DNA of 64,000 nucleotides from Desulfobacteraceae bacterium (GCA_016744295.1 JADGEQ010000025.1:34694-98693); one strand, 5' to 3'. Counted from the first letter of the stretch, positions 9,877 to 18,282 are shown. Translations and numbers: made by a program. Notes: generated by a model not told the origin, from the sequence alone.

Positions 9877-9996
9877 CATGAATATGCCGGGACCCGGCAG
9901 CCAGGGTAAAAATAATGGATGGTTAGCCTCCTGGCGCCGGGAAACACTGGTGTTCTCCCGGTAAGCTCTGGATAGGGAAGAGGAAGGCGGGCAGGC

Positions 9997-10926
9997 CTAT
10001 ACCCTTACTTCTGGCTTTTGCCTGAAACTGTTGGGGAAATGGGTATGATGGCTCTTCAGGGCCTGGTGGGGGGTTTGCTGTTTTAACGCGCCGAGGGTGA
10101 ACAGAGCATTATACTGATCGATCTGCCCGGCAAACTCAACATTGGAAGACCAGGGAAAATTCCAGGAGATCCGGGTCTCACTGTTATTGAGGGAGATGCA
10201 GGTTTCTTTAAGTTTTTGAATGGTTTTGGGGTACTGGTCCTCGAGATGATGGGCGATAATCTTGTCTGACCGGCACTGGCTCTCCACCATCATGTTCTGG
10301 TGAGGGCACTGCTCGGTGTCTAGGCCAGGGGTCAGTACAACGGGATCCTGGTAGATGACGCCCAGAATCTTTAAGGGAAACTTGCGGATATGCCGGGACA
10401 AAAATTCCGAACCGGAAAGGGATAGTTCTGCATTGAAAACCCTGAAGGAGCAGTCCAGAAGGGTATGTAGACAGAGCGGGCCAACTGGACCGAAAAATCC
10501 GGGAATCTGGAAACAGGTATAATAAAAATAGGTGCCAGTGTAGTCCTTGATATCATAGGGAACTGCATGACACAGGGGGGGCAGTCTTGAGATCTCATAC
10601 CGCTTCAGGCAGCGGTTCAGGCTGGCTCTGGAACAATCAATGCCGAGAAAGGATTCAATGATTTTATGGAGGTCGTCCAGCCCGGCCCGGGTGGCCAGAC
10701 GGCATAGAACAATCTTAACTTCATCCATGGGGGAAAGCGCTTTGTTGAGGTGGTTGGGGGCATGGGAGCGGTCAAATACATTGGACCGCTTCCGCCAACG
10801 CCGCACCGTGGTCTTGCTGACCCCTATTTTTTCTGCCAGCTGGGCCACACTGATGTTGGGGTTGTTCTGAATAAATGCTCGGTGTGCAGGTGTGGTGGTG
10901 GCGTTCTTATGAAGGTGAATTTTCAT
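9997..10926 (-). CDS. Degenerate DDE transposase-like protein with N-terminal helix-turn-helix
   Basis: Residues 25-50 (ISVAQLAEKIGVSKTTVRRWRKR) are a clear helix-turn-helix like those of IS481-type and related integrase-core transposases. The later part has the expected order of core-like strands (LLDCSFRVF about 156-164; QNMMVESQ about 210-217), but the usual TDNGSEF block is absent: the matching place reads IYQDPVVLT, and the gap from that Asp to the Glu is about 21 residues rather than about 35. The catalytic triad is therefore doubtful. No flanking terminal inverted repeats were recognised. It stops at TAG, after which the frame stays open for 91 codons. It may be a decayed or domesticated transposase. 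Confidence 0.55.
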   Translation of the reverse strand: MKIHLHKNATTTPAHRAFIQNNPNISVAQLAEKIGVSKTTVRRWRKRSNVFDRSHAPNHLNKALSPMDEVKIVLCRLATRAGLDDLHKIIESFLGIDCSRASLNRCLKRYEISRLPPLCHAVPYDIKDYTGTYFYYTCFQIPGFFGPVGPLCLHTLLDCSFRVFNAELSLSGSEFLSRHIRKFPLKILGVIYQDPVVLTPGLDTEQCPHQNMMVESQCRSDKIIAHHLEDQYPKTIQKLKETCISLNNSETRISWNFPWSSNVEFAGQIDQYNALFTLGALKQQTPHQALKSHHTHFPNSFRQKPEVRV

Positions 10927-11052
10927 TTTGTTACCCTTTTAGCTAAAGTTCTTTTTTATACTATCCGATGAGCTATTTCTATCTAAGAGCAGAATGCGTG
11001 CCCACTATGTATGTTCTTTAATTTTAAGTGGTTAGGTACAAACAAGCCTGGA

Positions 11053-11095
11053 ATTTACCCCATGGGGGATTCATGCTTTACGCCATGGGGTAAAT
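11053..11095. repeat. 13-bp perfect inverted repeat upstream of the anti-sigma gene
   Basis: ATTTACCCCATGG (11053-11065) and its exact complement CCATGGGGTAAAT (11083-11095) are separated by 17 bases. It lies 110 bases before the anti-sigma gene and could be an operator or an RNA hairpin. There is no T-run after it on either strand, so a terminator is unlikely. Confidence 0.6.
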
Positions 11096-11204
11096 CAGAC
11101 AAAATTTTATCAAATGGTGTAAAATATGGACGATGGCAAAAAAAATGCGCTGGATTATTACGGCTCGTTCGTTGATATAAATGAATACTTCAAGGAGGTA
11201 CGGT

Positions 11205-11621
11205 ATGAAATGCAAGGATGCACACGGAATGATGAATGCCTGGGTTGATGGAGAACTGTCCCCGGACAAAAGAACGGTTTTGGAACTTCACCTTGTCAGC
11301 TGCAGCTCCTGTTCGGCACAGGCAGAAGAACTGAGCCGCCTGACCGCTCTCTTGAGAACCTGCCCCCCGGACCTTCCTTCTGCAGGTCTGAAGGAAAAAA
11401 CCTTGTCCCTGTTTCTCAAGGAAACAGGCTCCAAGAAAGTGTCCTGTGGGGGGGCTGGTTTCGGTTGGGGAACGCATGCGGCCATGATGGCAAGTGTGCT
11501 GATCGGTCTTGGAATCGGCTGTCAACTGGGAGCCGGGTGGAACTACGTCCAGTTGTCGGATCAATATAGCATTACCGAATTTCTCTTTTCTGCGGGAGAC
11601 TTGCTGTCATCATGGGCGTAA
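11205..11621 (+). CDS. Anti-sigma factor with zinc-finger (zf-HC2) domain and one membrane segment
   Basis: The N-terminus has the cysteine/histidine pattern of the anti-sigma zinc-binding domain: C3, then H25 or nearby, then C-x2-C in HLVSCSSC. A hydrophobic segment follows at about residues 90-107 (AAMMASVLIGLGIGCQL), giving a cytoplasmic sensor anchored in the inner membrane. The start at 11205 is chosen because AAGGAGGT lies 7 bases upstream; the ATG at 11181 precedes that site. The gene overlaps the Spy-like gene by 10 bases and is followed by an ECF sigma factor, its presumed partner. Confidence 0.8.
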   Translation: MKCKDAHGMMNAWVDGELSPDKRTVLELHLVSCSSCSAQAEELSRLTALLRTCPPDLPSAGLKEKTLSLFLKETGSKKVSCGGAGFGWGTHAAMMASVLIGLGIGCQLGAGWNYVQLSDQYSITEFLFSAGDLLSSWA

Positions 11622-12121
11622 TATCTTGGAAAAAAGGGGGATGGGTGTTGTTGTTTTTTTCCCTCGCACTGAATATCGGATTTGTCTTTACTGCCGCGAA
11701 CCAAAAAGTGGGGGCTGGTTTTTACCCGCTGTCAAGACTGAGGGGGCCGGGAGGTATTAGAGGACCTGGAGGACCGGCTTTGGAATCCCTGGACAGAATG
11801 GATCTGGCCGAGGGGGTTAAAAAAAAGGTAACAGAATCCTTAAAGCAAATGCGTACCGATCACCGGAAATTTGTCAAACTGCTTTTCAAGGAAGAGGAAA
11901 AAGTGCTGATGTTGATAAGCCGGCCAGGAAACATAGATCTGGATATGGTCTCCCCCGTGATTGAGTCATACACCCAGATCTCAAAAAAAAGCGCCCTGAA
12001 CAAGGCCGGATACATTATCGAAGTTCGAAATTTGCTTGGAAGTGAAAAAATGTTGTATCTTATTTCGGAAATAAAAAAGGATTTCAGAAAGAGGAAGCCC
12101 AAGGGTAGACCGCAAGATTGA
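11612..12121 (+). CDS. Periplasmic Spy/CpxP-like (heavy-metal-resistance family) protein
   Basis: An N-terminal hydrophobic segment (about residues 9-26) places the rest in the periplasm. The mature part is helical and charged (MDLAEGVKKKVTESLKQMRTDHRKFVKLLF), with a Gly/Pro/Arg-rich stretch near residues 44-52, as in the small Spy/CpxP/metal-resistance family that senses envelope or metal stress. Its placement between an anti-sigma and an ECF sigma gene, overlapping both, suggests that it is the sensing partner of the system. Ligand unknown. Confidence 0.6.
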   Translation: MGVISWKKGGWVLLFFSLALNIGFVFTAANQKVGAGFYPLSRLRGPGGIRGPGGPALESLDRMDLAEGVKKKVTESLKQMRTDHRKFVKLLFKEEEKVLMLISRPGNIDLDMVSPVIESYTQISKKSALNKAGYIIEVRNLLGSEKMLYLISEIKKDFRKRKPKGRPQD

Positions 12122-12663
12122 TTTTTTTTGATCTCTATAAAAACAAATCTGATGCTGATTTGATTGCCCTGATTTCGAAGGGGGACAGGGGCGCATTCCA
12201 AGAGATTTTAAACCGATATCAAGCTGCGGTATATGGTTTTGCTTTCAGCTTCCTGAAGGATGCCCAGGAAGCTGAAGATATCTCCCAGGAGGTCTTTCTC
12301 CGGCTTTACCGTACAGCAGAGTCCTATCGCAGCTTTGCCGCCTTGCGGACCTACCTGTTCCGAATTACCCGTAACCTGTGTATTGACCATTTGCGGAAAA
12401 TGCGGCCGGAAACAATGACAGATCCGCCCGAAGCCGTGGGCGCAAAGACTCCCCTAAGCCAGCTTTGTGCATGTGAACTAAAAAAACAGATCGATCTTAC
12501 CCTTTCAGGGCTCCCGGAAAACCAGCGGGCTGCCATTTACCTGCGTCATGAGCAGGGGATGAGCTACAGGGAAATTTCAAAAACACTGGGAGTGACACTG
12601 CATGCTGTTGAATCTCTTCTAACACGCGCTAGGAAGGCATTTCGCAGCAAGTTTAAATTTTAA
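12118..12663 (+). CDS. ECF-type RNA polymerase sigma factor
   Basis: Region 2 is clear (ILNRYQAAVYGFAFSFLKDA, QEAEDISQEVFLRLYR, AALRTYLFRITRNLCIDHLRK), as is region 4 (LPENQRAAIYLRHEQGMSYREI, then LGVTLHAVESLLTRARK). Length 181 residues is normal. The start appears to be TTG at 12118, overlapping the TGA of the previous gene (TTGA), with AGGG about 15 bases upstream. The gene order anti-sigma, Spy-like, sigma is the reverse of the common sigma-first order, so sigma synthesis would be coupled to prior translation of its inhibitor. Confidence 0.88.
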   Translation: MIFFDLYKNKSDADLIALISKGDRGAFQEILNRYQAAVYGFAFSFLKDAQEAEDISQEVFLRLYRTAESYRSFAALRTYLFRITRNLCIDHLRKMRPETMTDPPEAVGAKTPLSQLCACELKKQIDLTLSGLPENQRAAIYLRHEQGMSYREISKTLGVTLHAVESLLTRARKAFRSKFKF

Positions 12664-12714
12664 TTTTGCCCCATACAAAATTTATTCCGCCGGTTTTGTC
12701 AGGCTCATTCGTAT

Positions 12715-12726
12715 TACTAATTAGTA
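12715..12726. promoter_or_regulatory. 12-bp perfect palindrome TACTAATTAGTA
   Basis: It lies between the ECF sigma gene and the small ORF. A wider inverted repeat (ATTTTGCCCC at 12663-12672, GGGGCAAAAT at 12758-12767) encloses it, and its right arm covers the ribosome-binding site of the small ORF. It may be an operator; no binding protein can be named. Confidence 0.35.
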
Positions 12727-12765
12727 GAAATAGATTTGTGATTTTGAGCTATAGTGAGGGGCAAA

Positions 12766-12927
12766 ATGAGAAGTAAGCTAAAAAGAAAATCCATCATCGA
12801 AACACCATGGATCTGGTCGGAAATGAACCTTTTACTGTTATCCCCGGCAGCAGCAGCTTTCCTGACCCATGGTGACACTCACTCGGTCGAGGGCGTGTCA
12901 AATGACAACACTGTTTACCCTGAATAG
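12766..12927 (+). CDS. Small ORF (53 aa), unknown function
   Basis: ATG at 12766 follows GAGGGG with suitable spacing and reads 53 codons to TAG. The peptide begins with a basic stretch (RSKLKRK), then a moderately hydrophobic segment (NLLLLSPAAAAFL, about residues 21-33) and an acidic tail, so it could be membrane-associated. No family recognised. The rest of the 355-base gap between the ECF sigma gene and the next activator holds only the palindrome described separately. The support is the ribosome-binding site and position, not homology. Confidence 0.35.
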   Translation: MRSKLKRKSIIETPWIWSEMNLLLLSPAAAAFLTHGDTHSVEGVSNDNTVYPE

Positions 12928-13018
12928 TTCTTATTCACTACCCATCAAACTAAATTTTTATGTCGGGAAGGATGCTTGATTTTAGCCCGACCGGTGCATC
13001 ATTTGAGAGTTAAGAACA

Positions 13019-14053
13019 ATGGAAACCCTAAGGCGTAATGATCATATATTCTTTGACCGAACCCAGGTAATCGGTGCGGAAAAGGGGCTTGCCCGGGTTA
13101 TGGAACAGGTGGAACAGGTTGCAGGCATGGACACCTCGGTGCTGCTGATGGGGGAAACCGGTGTGGGTAAAGGACTGATTGCCTCGGCAGTCCATAATAA
13201 CTCGACCCGGAAAAACGGTTCCTTTATCAATGTCAACTGTGGCGCCATCCCTGAAGCCCTGGTTGACAGCGAATTGTTCGGGCATGAAAGAGGATCGTTT
13301 ACCGGTGCGATGATCAGAAAGCAGGGTCGATTTGAGCGGGCCAACAAGGGCACCATTTTTCTGGACGAGATCGGAGAATTGTCCCGGTCTGTCCAGGTGC
13401 ATCTATTGCACGTGCTCCAAAGTCATGAAATAGAGCGATTGGGAGGCACAGGCGCTCTTTCTCTGGATATCCGGGTGATCTCTGCCACCCATCGGAACCT
13501 GGATGCCATGGTGTCTGCCGGTACATTCAGAAAAGATCTCTGGTTCCGGCTGAATGTCTTCCCCATTCATATCCCCCCCCTTCGCCAGCGCAAATCAGAT
13601 ATCCCGGATCTTGCCCGGTATTTTATACGTAAAAAGGCCTGTCAATTGCATCTTTCCAAACCCGCTGAGATTGGGAAAAAAGGGATCAGCCAGCTATACG
13701 ATTACCATTGGCCGGGCAATGTCAGGGAACTTGAAAATGTTATTGAACGTGCCATGATCTGTTGCGGGAACCGGTACCTTGATTTTTCAGGCCTGATTCC
13801 GGGAAATGGGATGACCCTTCATCCGGTTTGCGATGTAAACGAACCGGATTCCTTTTTAAGTTTAGAACAGGTAAACCGTCTTCACATCAGAAAGGTGCTG
13901 ACCTCGGCCAAGGGAAAAATAAACGGGCCCGGGGGTGCCGCCCAACTATTGAATATCCATCCCAACACCTTGCGGAAACGAATGGACCGGCTGGGGATTC
14001 ATTACAAAAAAAAATGTGAAGACACCATACAAAAACAACTCTGCCGAGGGTGA
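13019..14053 (+). CDS. Sigma-54-dependent activator without sensory domain (AAA-Fis)
   Basis: After about 20 residues the protein enters a full AAA+ domain: Walker A GETGVGKG, the sigma-54 contact loop GSFTGA, Walker B GTIFLDEIGEL, and the R-finger region FRKDLWFRLNVFPI. The C-terminus has a Fis-type helix-turn-helix (GGAAQLLNIHPNTLRKRMDRLGI). There is no receiver, GAF or PAS domain, so activity must be controlled by a partner protein or by expression, as in PspF-type or some flagellar regulators. Its target is unknown; it lies near flagellar genes but is separated from them by the accessory patch. 344 residues, ATG start, TGA stop. Confidence 0.9.
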   Translation: METLRRNDHIFFDRTQVIGAEKGLARVMEQVEQVAGMDTSVLLMGETGVGKGLIASAVHNNSTRKNGSFINVNCGAIPEALVDSELFGHERGSFTGAMIRKQGRFERANKGTIFLDEIGELSRSVQVHLLHVLQSHEIERLGGTGALSLDIRVISATHRNLDAMVSAGTFRKDLWFRLNVFPIHIPPLRQRKSDIPDLARYFIRKKACQLHLSKPAEIGKKGISQLYDYHWPGNVRELENVIERAMICCGNRYLDFSGLIPGNGMTLHPVCDVNEPDSFLSLEQVNRLHIRKVLTSAKGKINGPGGAAQLLNIHPNTLRKRMDRLGIHYKKKCEDTIQKQLCRG

Positions 14054-14301
14054 GGGTTTCGGGTACTGACCTGATCACCGGAACAATCGGGACACTTAAA
14101 ATACCGGCATAAACTCCTGAAAAAGATATCAAATCAAAAAAAAGACTATCCAGGGCTTGTTGCCATTAAATTGCCTGTTCGGATTTCTTTGAAAAAAGCA
14201 TATGGGTTGGCACTAGGGACAGGTTCGGTACACCTTGACTTGGGACGATACTTTTTTTATTCTCTTCCATATTTGCTAAAAAAATAACAAGGAGATCTTC
14301 C

Positions 14302-15504
14302 ATGCTGTATAGAAAAATGCCGAAAACAAATGAACGACTGTCTGCCCTGGGTTTCGGGTGCATGCGTCTGCCCGTGCTCAAGGGGGGGATGATAGACAAA
14401 CAACGGGCCATTAATCAGATTCGCCACGCCATCGACCAGGGGGTCAATTATATTGATACGGCCTGGCCCTACCATGGCGGGCAAAGCGAACCTCTGGTGG
14501 GGGAGGCACTGGAAGACGGTTACCGGGATAAGGCCTATATTGCCACCAAATTGCCCTCCTGGATGGTGAAGGACCGGGACCATATGGATGTCTTTCTCGA
14601 TGCCCAGCTTAAACTTTTGAAAACAGAACAAATCGATTATTATTTGATTCACAATCTGGCCGGTCCCATGTGGGACAGTTTAAAGCAGATGGCGGTTCTT
14701 GAATTTATCGACCGGGCCAAACAAAGCGGAAAAATCAAATATGCCGGATTCTCCTTCCACGGCCGGGTGGATGATTTTAAAACAATTGTGGATGACTATC
14801 CCTGGGAATTCTGCCAGATTCAGTACAATTATCTGGACGAGTTTCACCAGGCAGGAACCGAGGGGCTTGAGTATGCGGCCCAAAAGGATCTGGGGGTTAT
14901 TATCATGGAACCCCTCAGGGGCGGAAACCTGGGCGCTCCTGAACCACCCCCGGAAGTAAAGGCAGTCTGGCAGGAGGCGGACAAGGCCAGAACACCAGTG
15001 GAATGGGCATTGCGCTGGGTATGGGATCGCCCCGAGGTCACGGTGGTGCTGTCCGGAATGAATGAAGAGGCCCATGTAAAAGAAAATTTAAAGATTGCGG
15101 CCAATGCCCCGGCCAATTCCCTGACCCCCCAGGAACATGGCCTGATCAAACGAGCCTCTGACACCTATAAACGATTGATGAAGGTCGACTGCACCGGATG
15201 TGAATATTGCAAGCCCTGTCCGGCTGATGTTAATATATCCGGGGCCTTTGAATTGTTGAACAAACTTCATTTGTTCAAGAATGAGCAAGAGGCCAAATTT
15301 ACCTACGCCGTCCGCTGCGGCGGTGTTTTCAGCGGCGGAGAGCCTGGTTATGCCTCCCAGTGCGTTCAGTGCGGAGAGTGTTTGGACAAGTGCCCCCAGG
15401 GGATTGCCATCCCCGATTTTCTGGAAATGGTGGTCCGGGACCTGGAAGATGACAAAACTCCGGAACGCCTGGCCATGGGCAGAAAAATGCTTAATATGGA
15501 TTAG
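14302..15504 (+). CDS. Aldo/keto reductase with C-terminal 4Fe-4S ferredoxin-type domain
   Basis: The N-terminal 270 residues form an aldo/keto-reductase barrel (LGFGCMRLP, GVNYIDTAWPYHGG with the catalytic Asp and Tyr, ATKLPSW, YYLIHNL). The C-terminus has two cysteine clusters, CTGCEYCKPCP and CVQCGECLDKCPQG, typical of the anaerobic oxidoreductases that combine both domains. AAGGAGAT precedes the ATG by 6 bases. It stands alone on the plus strand. The substrate is unknown; an NAD(P)H- or ferredoxin-linked aldehyde/ketone reduction is the family expectation. Stops at TAG, with two hairpins between it and the convergent cyclodeaminase gene. Confidence 0.9.
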   Translation: MLYRKMPKTNERLSALGFGCMRLPVLKGGMIDKQRAINQIRHAIDQGVNYIDTAWPYHGGQSEPLVGEALEDGYRDKAYIATKLPSWMVKDRDHMDVFLDAQLKLLKTEQIDYYLIHNLAGPMWDSLKQMAVLEFIDRAKQSGKIKYAGFSFHGRVDDFKTIVDDYPWEFCQIQYNYLDEFHQAGTEGLEYAAQKDLGVIIMEPLRGGNLGAPEPPPEVKAVWQEADKARTPVEWALRWVWDRPEVTVVLSGMNEEAHVKENLKIAANAPANSLTPQEHGLIKRASDTYKRLMKVDCTGCEYCKPCPADVNISGAFELLNKLHLFKNEQEAKFTYAVRCGGVFSGGEPGYASQCVQCGECLDKCPQGIAIPDFLEMVVRDLEDDKTPERLAMGRKMLNMD

Positions 15505-15634
15505 GCGGATTACCCGGGAAAAGAATCACAAGAAACAGGCTGTCCTGGACAATGAGCAGAAAGAAAAGGGTGATAACGACCATATCAAAAATTTAGTTGA
15601 ATCTTACCTGGTTTTTTTTAAAAGAATATTGGCC

Positions 15635-15665
15635 TTTTGCCCATTGGGATTTCCAATGGGCAAAA
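15635..15665. repeat. 13-bp perfect hairpin after the aldo/keto reductase
   Basis: TTTTGCCCATTGG and its complement flank a five-base loop (GATTT). No strong T-run follows on the plus strand. It is probably part of a bidirectional termination region together with the next hairpin. Confidence 0.55.
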
Positions 15666-15685
15666 GACGGTTCTCTTGTTTCTCG

Positions 15686-15716
15686 GCTTTTATCTTGTTT
15701 ATAAAAAGATAAAAGC
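15686..15716 (-). terminator. Hairpin terminator between convergent genes
   Basis: GCTTTTATCTT (15686-15696) pairs with AAGATAAAAGC (15706-15716) across a nine-base loop, 16 bases after the cyclodeaminase stop. The arms are A/T rich and there is no long T-run beyond them, so strength is uncertain. Confidence 0.45.
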
Positions 15717-15731
15717 ACTCATATTGCGAAA

Positions 15732-16355
15732 CTAAAGTCCTTGTTCGATGATCTGGTCAATACGATTTTTAATCTGCAGGGCATCTTGATAAAATTGATT
15801 TGCCTGCTGTTGTTTTTGGGCAGTATATTCGGCATCTGTGATGGATCCAAGGTTGATCCTGACATTCATCAACGCTCCCCTTAATCCTGTCACCGATGCC
15901 TCGGCAGCCACACCAATATCGCTCAGGGCATTTGCGTTTGCCTTTCCTGCGATATCATTAATCAGCATCAGCACTTCAAAGCAATGCTGGGATACCCTAA
16001 AGGGAATATCTGCTGCATTTTTGAATGCAACCTGGATGGCACAGCTTCGCTGACTTTTCTGGTCTGGGGTTTCCCTGGGCAGTTTGAATGCTGCCATCAC
16101 CTGATTAAAGGCCTCTGTGTCATCGTCCACCAGGCAGGTGAGACTGCGCTGAAAAGTTTCAACCTGGGCCAGGGTTTTTTCCATCAACTCTTCTACGGAC
16201 TCATATTTTTTCTTGCCTATTGTCAGACGACAAACCATGGCCACCAGGCCTGCGGCAAGGGCACCGGAAAGAGCAGCAACACTGCCGCCCCCGGGTGCCG
16301 GGGAATTTGAGGCCAGCTCTTCTGTAAATTCTTTGACACTCATGTTCACGAGCAT
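15732..16355 (-). CDS. fchA: Formimidoyltetrahydrofolate cyclodeaminase family protein
   Basis: Converts 5-formimino-THF to 5,10-methenyl-THF and ammonia. The N-terminal block PAPGGGSVAALSGALAAGLV is the folate-binding signature of the cyclodeaminase family, and the later DIGVAAEASVTGLRGALMNVRINL is also conserved. At 207 residues it is the free-standing form rather than the fused FTCD enzyme. ATG at 16355 has AAGGAGA 12 bases upstream. It follows the formimidoyltransferase gene by 52 bases on the same strand, so the two are expected to act in sequence on the same folate. Stops at TAG, with a second stop 10 codons later. Confidence 0.9.
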   Translation of the reverse strand: MLVNMSVKEFTEELASNSPAPGGGSVAALSGALAAGLVAMVCRLTIGKKKYESVEELMEKTLAQVETFQRSLTCLVDDDTEAFNQVMAAFKLPRETPDQKSQRSCAIQVAFKNAADIPFRVSQHCFEVLMLINDIAGKANANALSDIGVAAEASVTGLRGALMNVRINLGSITDAEYTAQKQQQANQFYQDALQIKNRIDQIIEQGL

Positions 16356-16407
16356 TTTTTAAGGGTCTCCTTAACACGTTTTGTTCACTTTATTCGATTT
16401 TGAATCC

Positions 16408-17310
16408 TTAAAATCCAATCATGTGATTTTCAATGATCTGATCCCGGTTGAAATCATCTATCTGCAAAAAGTATTCTGCACAATTGATCAAAGCCTCCTG
16501 GGGGATGGTGCCGACAATCTGGGAATATACAACCGGCACTCCATGGCGTTGGGCTTCTGATTTAACCAGCTGAAAGGCCCGGTAGATTGGTGTTTTATTG
16601 GTATCAAACATATTCATGGAAACAGCCACCTGGTTTTTGTCTTCAAAGGCAAGACCAATGGACCGGATGGTGCTAAATCCCCCGCTTGGCCCGCGAACGG
16701 TTTTGGCAATGGCTTTGGCAATGCCAAGGTCATTGGTTCCAAGAACCACGTTGACGGCAACAAGTCCTGTGGTTGCAGCGCTGACAATGGTGGCACCGGC
16801 GGTTGCATGGAGAGCTGCAGGTCCTATATCAGGCGCTCTTTCCGCCAGATGCGCCACCTCCTTAAGCCCCTCATATTGTCCCTTTCGAATAAAGTCCAGG
16901 CTTTTGCGCTGTTCACACCGGGCATTTTCTCCGGTAAAGAAAACCGGCACCTGGTATCGATCAAATACTTCTGTTCCAATCTCTTCGGCAAGCTGTTTAC
17001 ACTCTTCAAGACTTATATTGGCCAGGGGAAAAAGCGGAATGGTATCCTGGGCACCAATCCTTGGGTGGGCCCCTTTCTGCTCTTCCATGTTTATCAGTTC
17101 ATAGGATTTGCCAGCCATGTTGAGCAGGGCCTCTTTCAAGGGGGCAGGTTTTCCGATAACTTCGATTACGGTGCGGTTAAAATCAGCATCCGGATAATGA
17201 TCTATGAGTTTAACGCCTTCAACATCTTTGAATTGACCGATTATAGCCTCAATAACATCTTTTCTTTTACCTTCACTGAAATTGGGAACAGCATGAATAT
17301 ACTGTGACAT
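16408..17310 (-). CDS. ftcD: Glutamate (or glycine) formimidoyltransferase
   Basis: Transfers a formimino group from formiminoglutamate (or, in purinolytic anaerobes, formiminoglycine) to THF. Features: VPNFSEGKRKDVIEAI at the start, the catalytic-site block GAHPRIGAQDTIPLFPL around residues 80-96, and VRGPSGGFSTIRSIG. Length 300 residues matches the N-terminal half of animal FTCD. AGAGGTAAGCT precedes the ATG. It is separated from the upstream cyclase gene by a strong terminator, so it should have its own promoter, which could not be identified with confidence; no -24/-12 pair is present. No hut genes are nearby, while purine genes are, which favours a formiminoglycine/purine role (inference). 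Confidence 0.88.
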   Translation of the reverse strand: MSQYIHAVPNFSEGKRKDVIEAIIGQFKDVEGVKLIDHYPDADFNRTVIEVIGKPAPLKEALLNMAGKSYELINMEEQKGAHPRIGAQDTIPLFPLANISLEECKQLAEEIGTEVFDRYQVPVFFTGENARCEQRKSLDFIRKGQYEGLKEVAHLAERAPDIGPAALHATAGATIVSAATTGLVAVNVVLGTNDLGIAKAIAKTVRGPSGGFSTIRSIGLAFEDKNQVAVSMNMFDTNKTPIYRAFQLVKSEAQRHGVPVVYSQIVGTIPQEALINCAEYFLQIDDFNRDQIIENHMIGF

Positions 17311-17422
17311 AGCTTACCTCTTGCAATTATTAGTAGATTTATTCACATCATCCGGATTCTTCAGGACCCGATTTTTCAAAAACCGGTATCGTTGAAACCA
17401 TGATTTTTGTGGATAACAAATA

Positions 17423-17459
17423 GAAAAAAAATAGTCACGGGGGCATAAGCCCCCGTGAC
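17423..17459 (-). terminator. Strong rho-independent terminator after the cyclase gene
   Basis: GTCACGGGGGC and GCCCCCGTGAC form an 11-bp perfect stem with loop ATAA (17434-17459). On the minus strand it is followed by TATTTTTTTT. It marks the end of the adenine deaminase-permease-cyclase operon. Confidence 0.93.
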
Positions 17460-17475
17460 CTGACGCGATTAAAAT

Positions 17476-18195
17476 TTATTTTTCGATAAAAGCCATGGCC
17501 CGAATCGGAGAGCCACTTCCTTCACGAATTCTCAATGGCAGCCCCATGTACATGAATCTTTTGCCAACAACCTTGTCCAGGTTACACAGATTTTCCGTGT
17601 TGGTAATGCCAAATTTTCCACATACCCAATGCCCTGAAAAATCCAGATCATCCGGCGTCTGATCAATGGCAGGGGCATCAACGCCAATATTAACAACCCC
17701 TTGTTTGGCCAGCCATTCGGCGGCAGCATAGGATACACCTGTGTGTTTGCTGCCAAGCCCCCCATAATCCTTGTCCGGATAGGTTCTGTCATAATGGCCT
17801 GTATACATGAGGAAAATATCCCCTTTTTTGATCCCAAGCCCCTGTTTCTCAATTGCGGCTTCCAGGTCTTTCACCTCAATATAATCAGGATATCTGATGT
17901 GGGAGAGATCCACGCAGATGGCATCACCCCAGAACAGATTGATATCCATATTCTCGATGGTAGGTCCTGTTGGATCATATTCCCAAACCGCATCAGAATG
18001 TGTGGGACCATGTTCACTGATCAGCATATTTCGGGCGGAAAACCCCAGGGTTGGAGACCCGGTGTCTTTCATATTTTTTTCATGGGTCTGGTTGAGCATG
18101 AAAAATGTTTTCTGATGCATGCCAAAAACAGGCATGCCTTCATAGATCTCCTGGGACAAATTAATGACTTCAAATCTGTCATGGTAATTGTTCAT
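17476..18195 (-). CDS. Cyclase-family metal-dependent hydrolase
   Basis: Member of the cyclase/kynurenine-formamidase-like family. The metal-binding motif appears as EHGPTHSDAVWEY (canonical HGGTHxDxPxH, with the second glycine replaced by proline and no clear final His), followed by GDAICVDLSHI, GDIFLMYTGH and NIGVDAPAIDQTP. 239 residues, normal for the family. It is the last gene of the adenine deaminase operon, 87 bases after the permease, and ends at a strong terminator. In this context it may hydrolyse an amide or ring bond of a purine- or imidazole-derived intermediate, but the substrate cannot be read from the sequence. Confidence 0.8.
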   Translation of the reverse strand: MNNYHDRFEVINLSQEIYEGMPVFGMHQKTFFMLNQTHEKNMKDTGSPTLGFSARNMLISEHGPTHSDAVWEYDPTGPTIENMDINLFWGDAICVDLSHIRYPDYIEVKDLEAAIEKQGLGIKKGDIFLMYTGHYDRTYPDKDYGGLGSKHTGVSYAAAEWLAKQGVVNIGVDAPAIDQTPDDLDFSGHWVCGKFGITNTENLCNLDKVVGKRFMYMGLPLRIREGSGSPIRAMAFIEK

Positions 18196-18282
18196 GACAT
18201 TCTCCTTTTTTTGTTTTTAATAGTCGTGTAAACAGTGTTTACAGCCTTGTCCGGATACAATGTATACAGGCAAGGACAATTT

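Noticed and set aside
14208..14230. Possible sigma-54 promoter before the aldo/keto reductase
   Set aside because: TTGGCACTAGGG looks like a -24 box, but the position 10 bases later is AG rather than GC.
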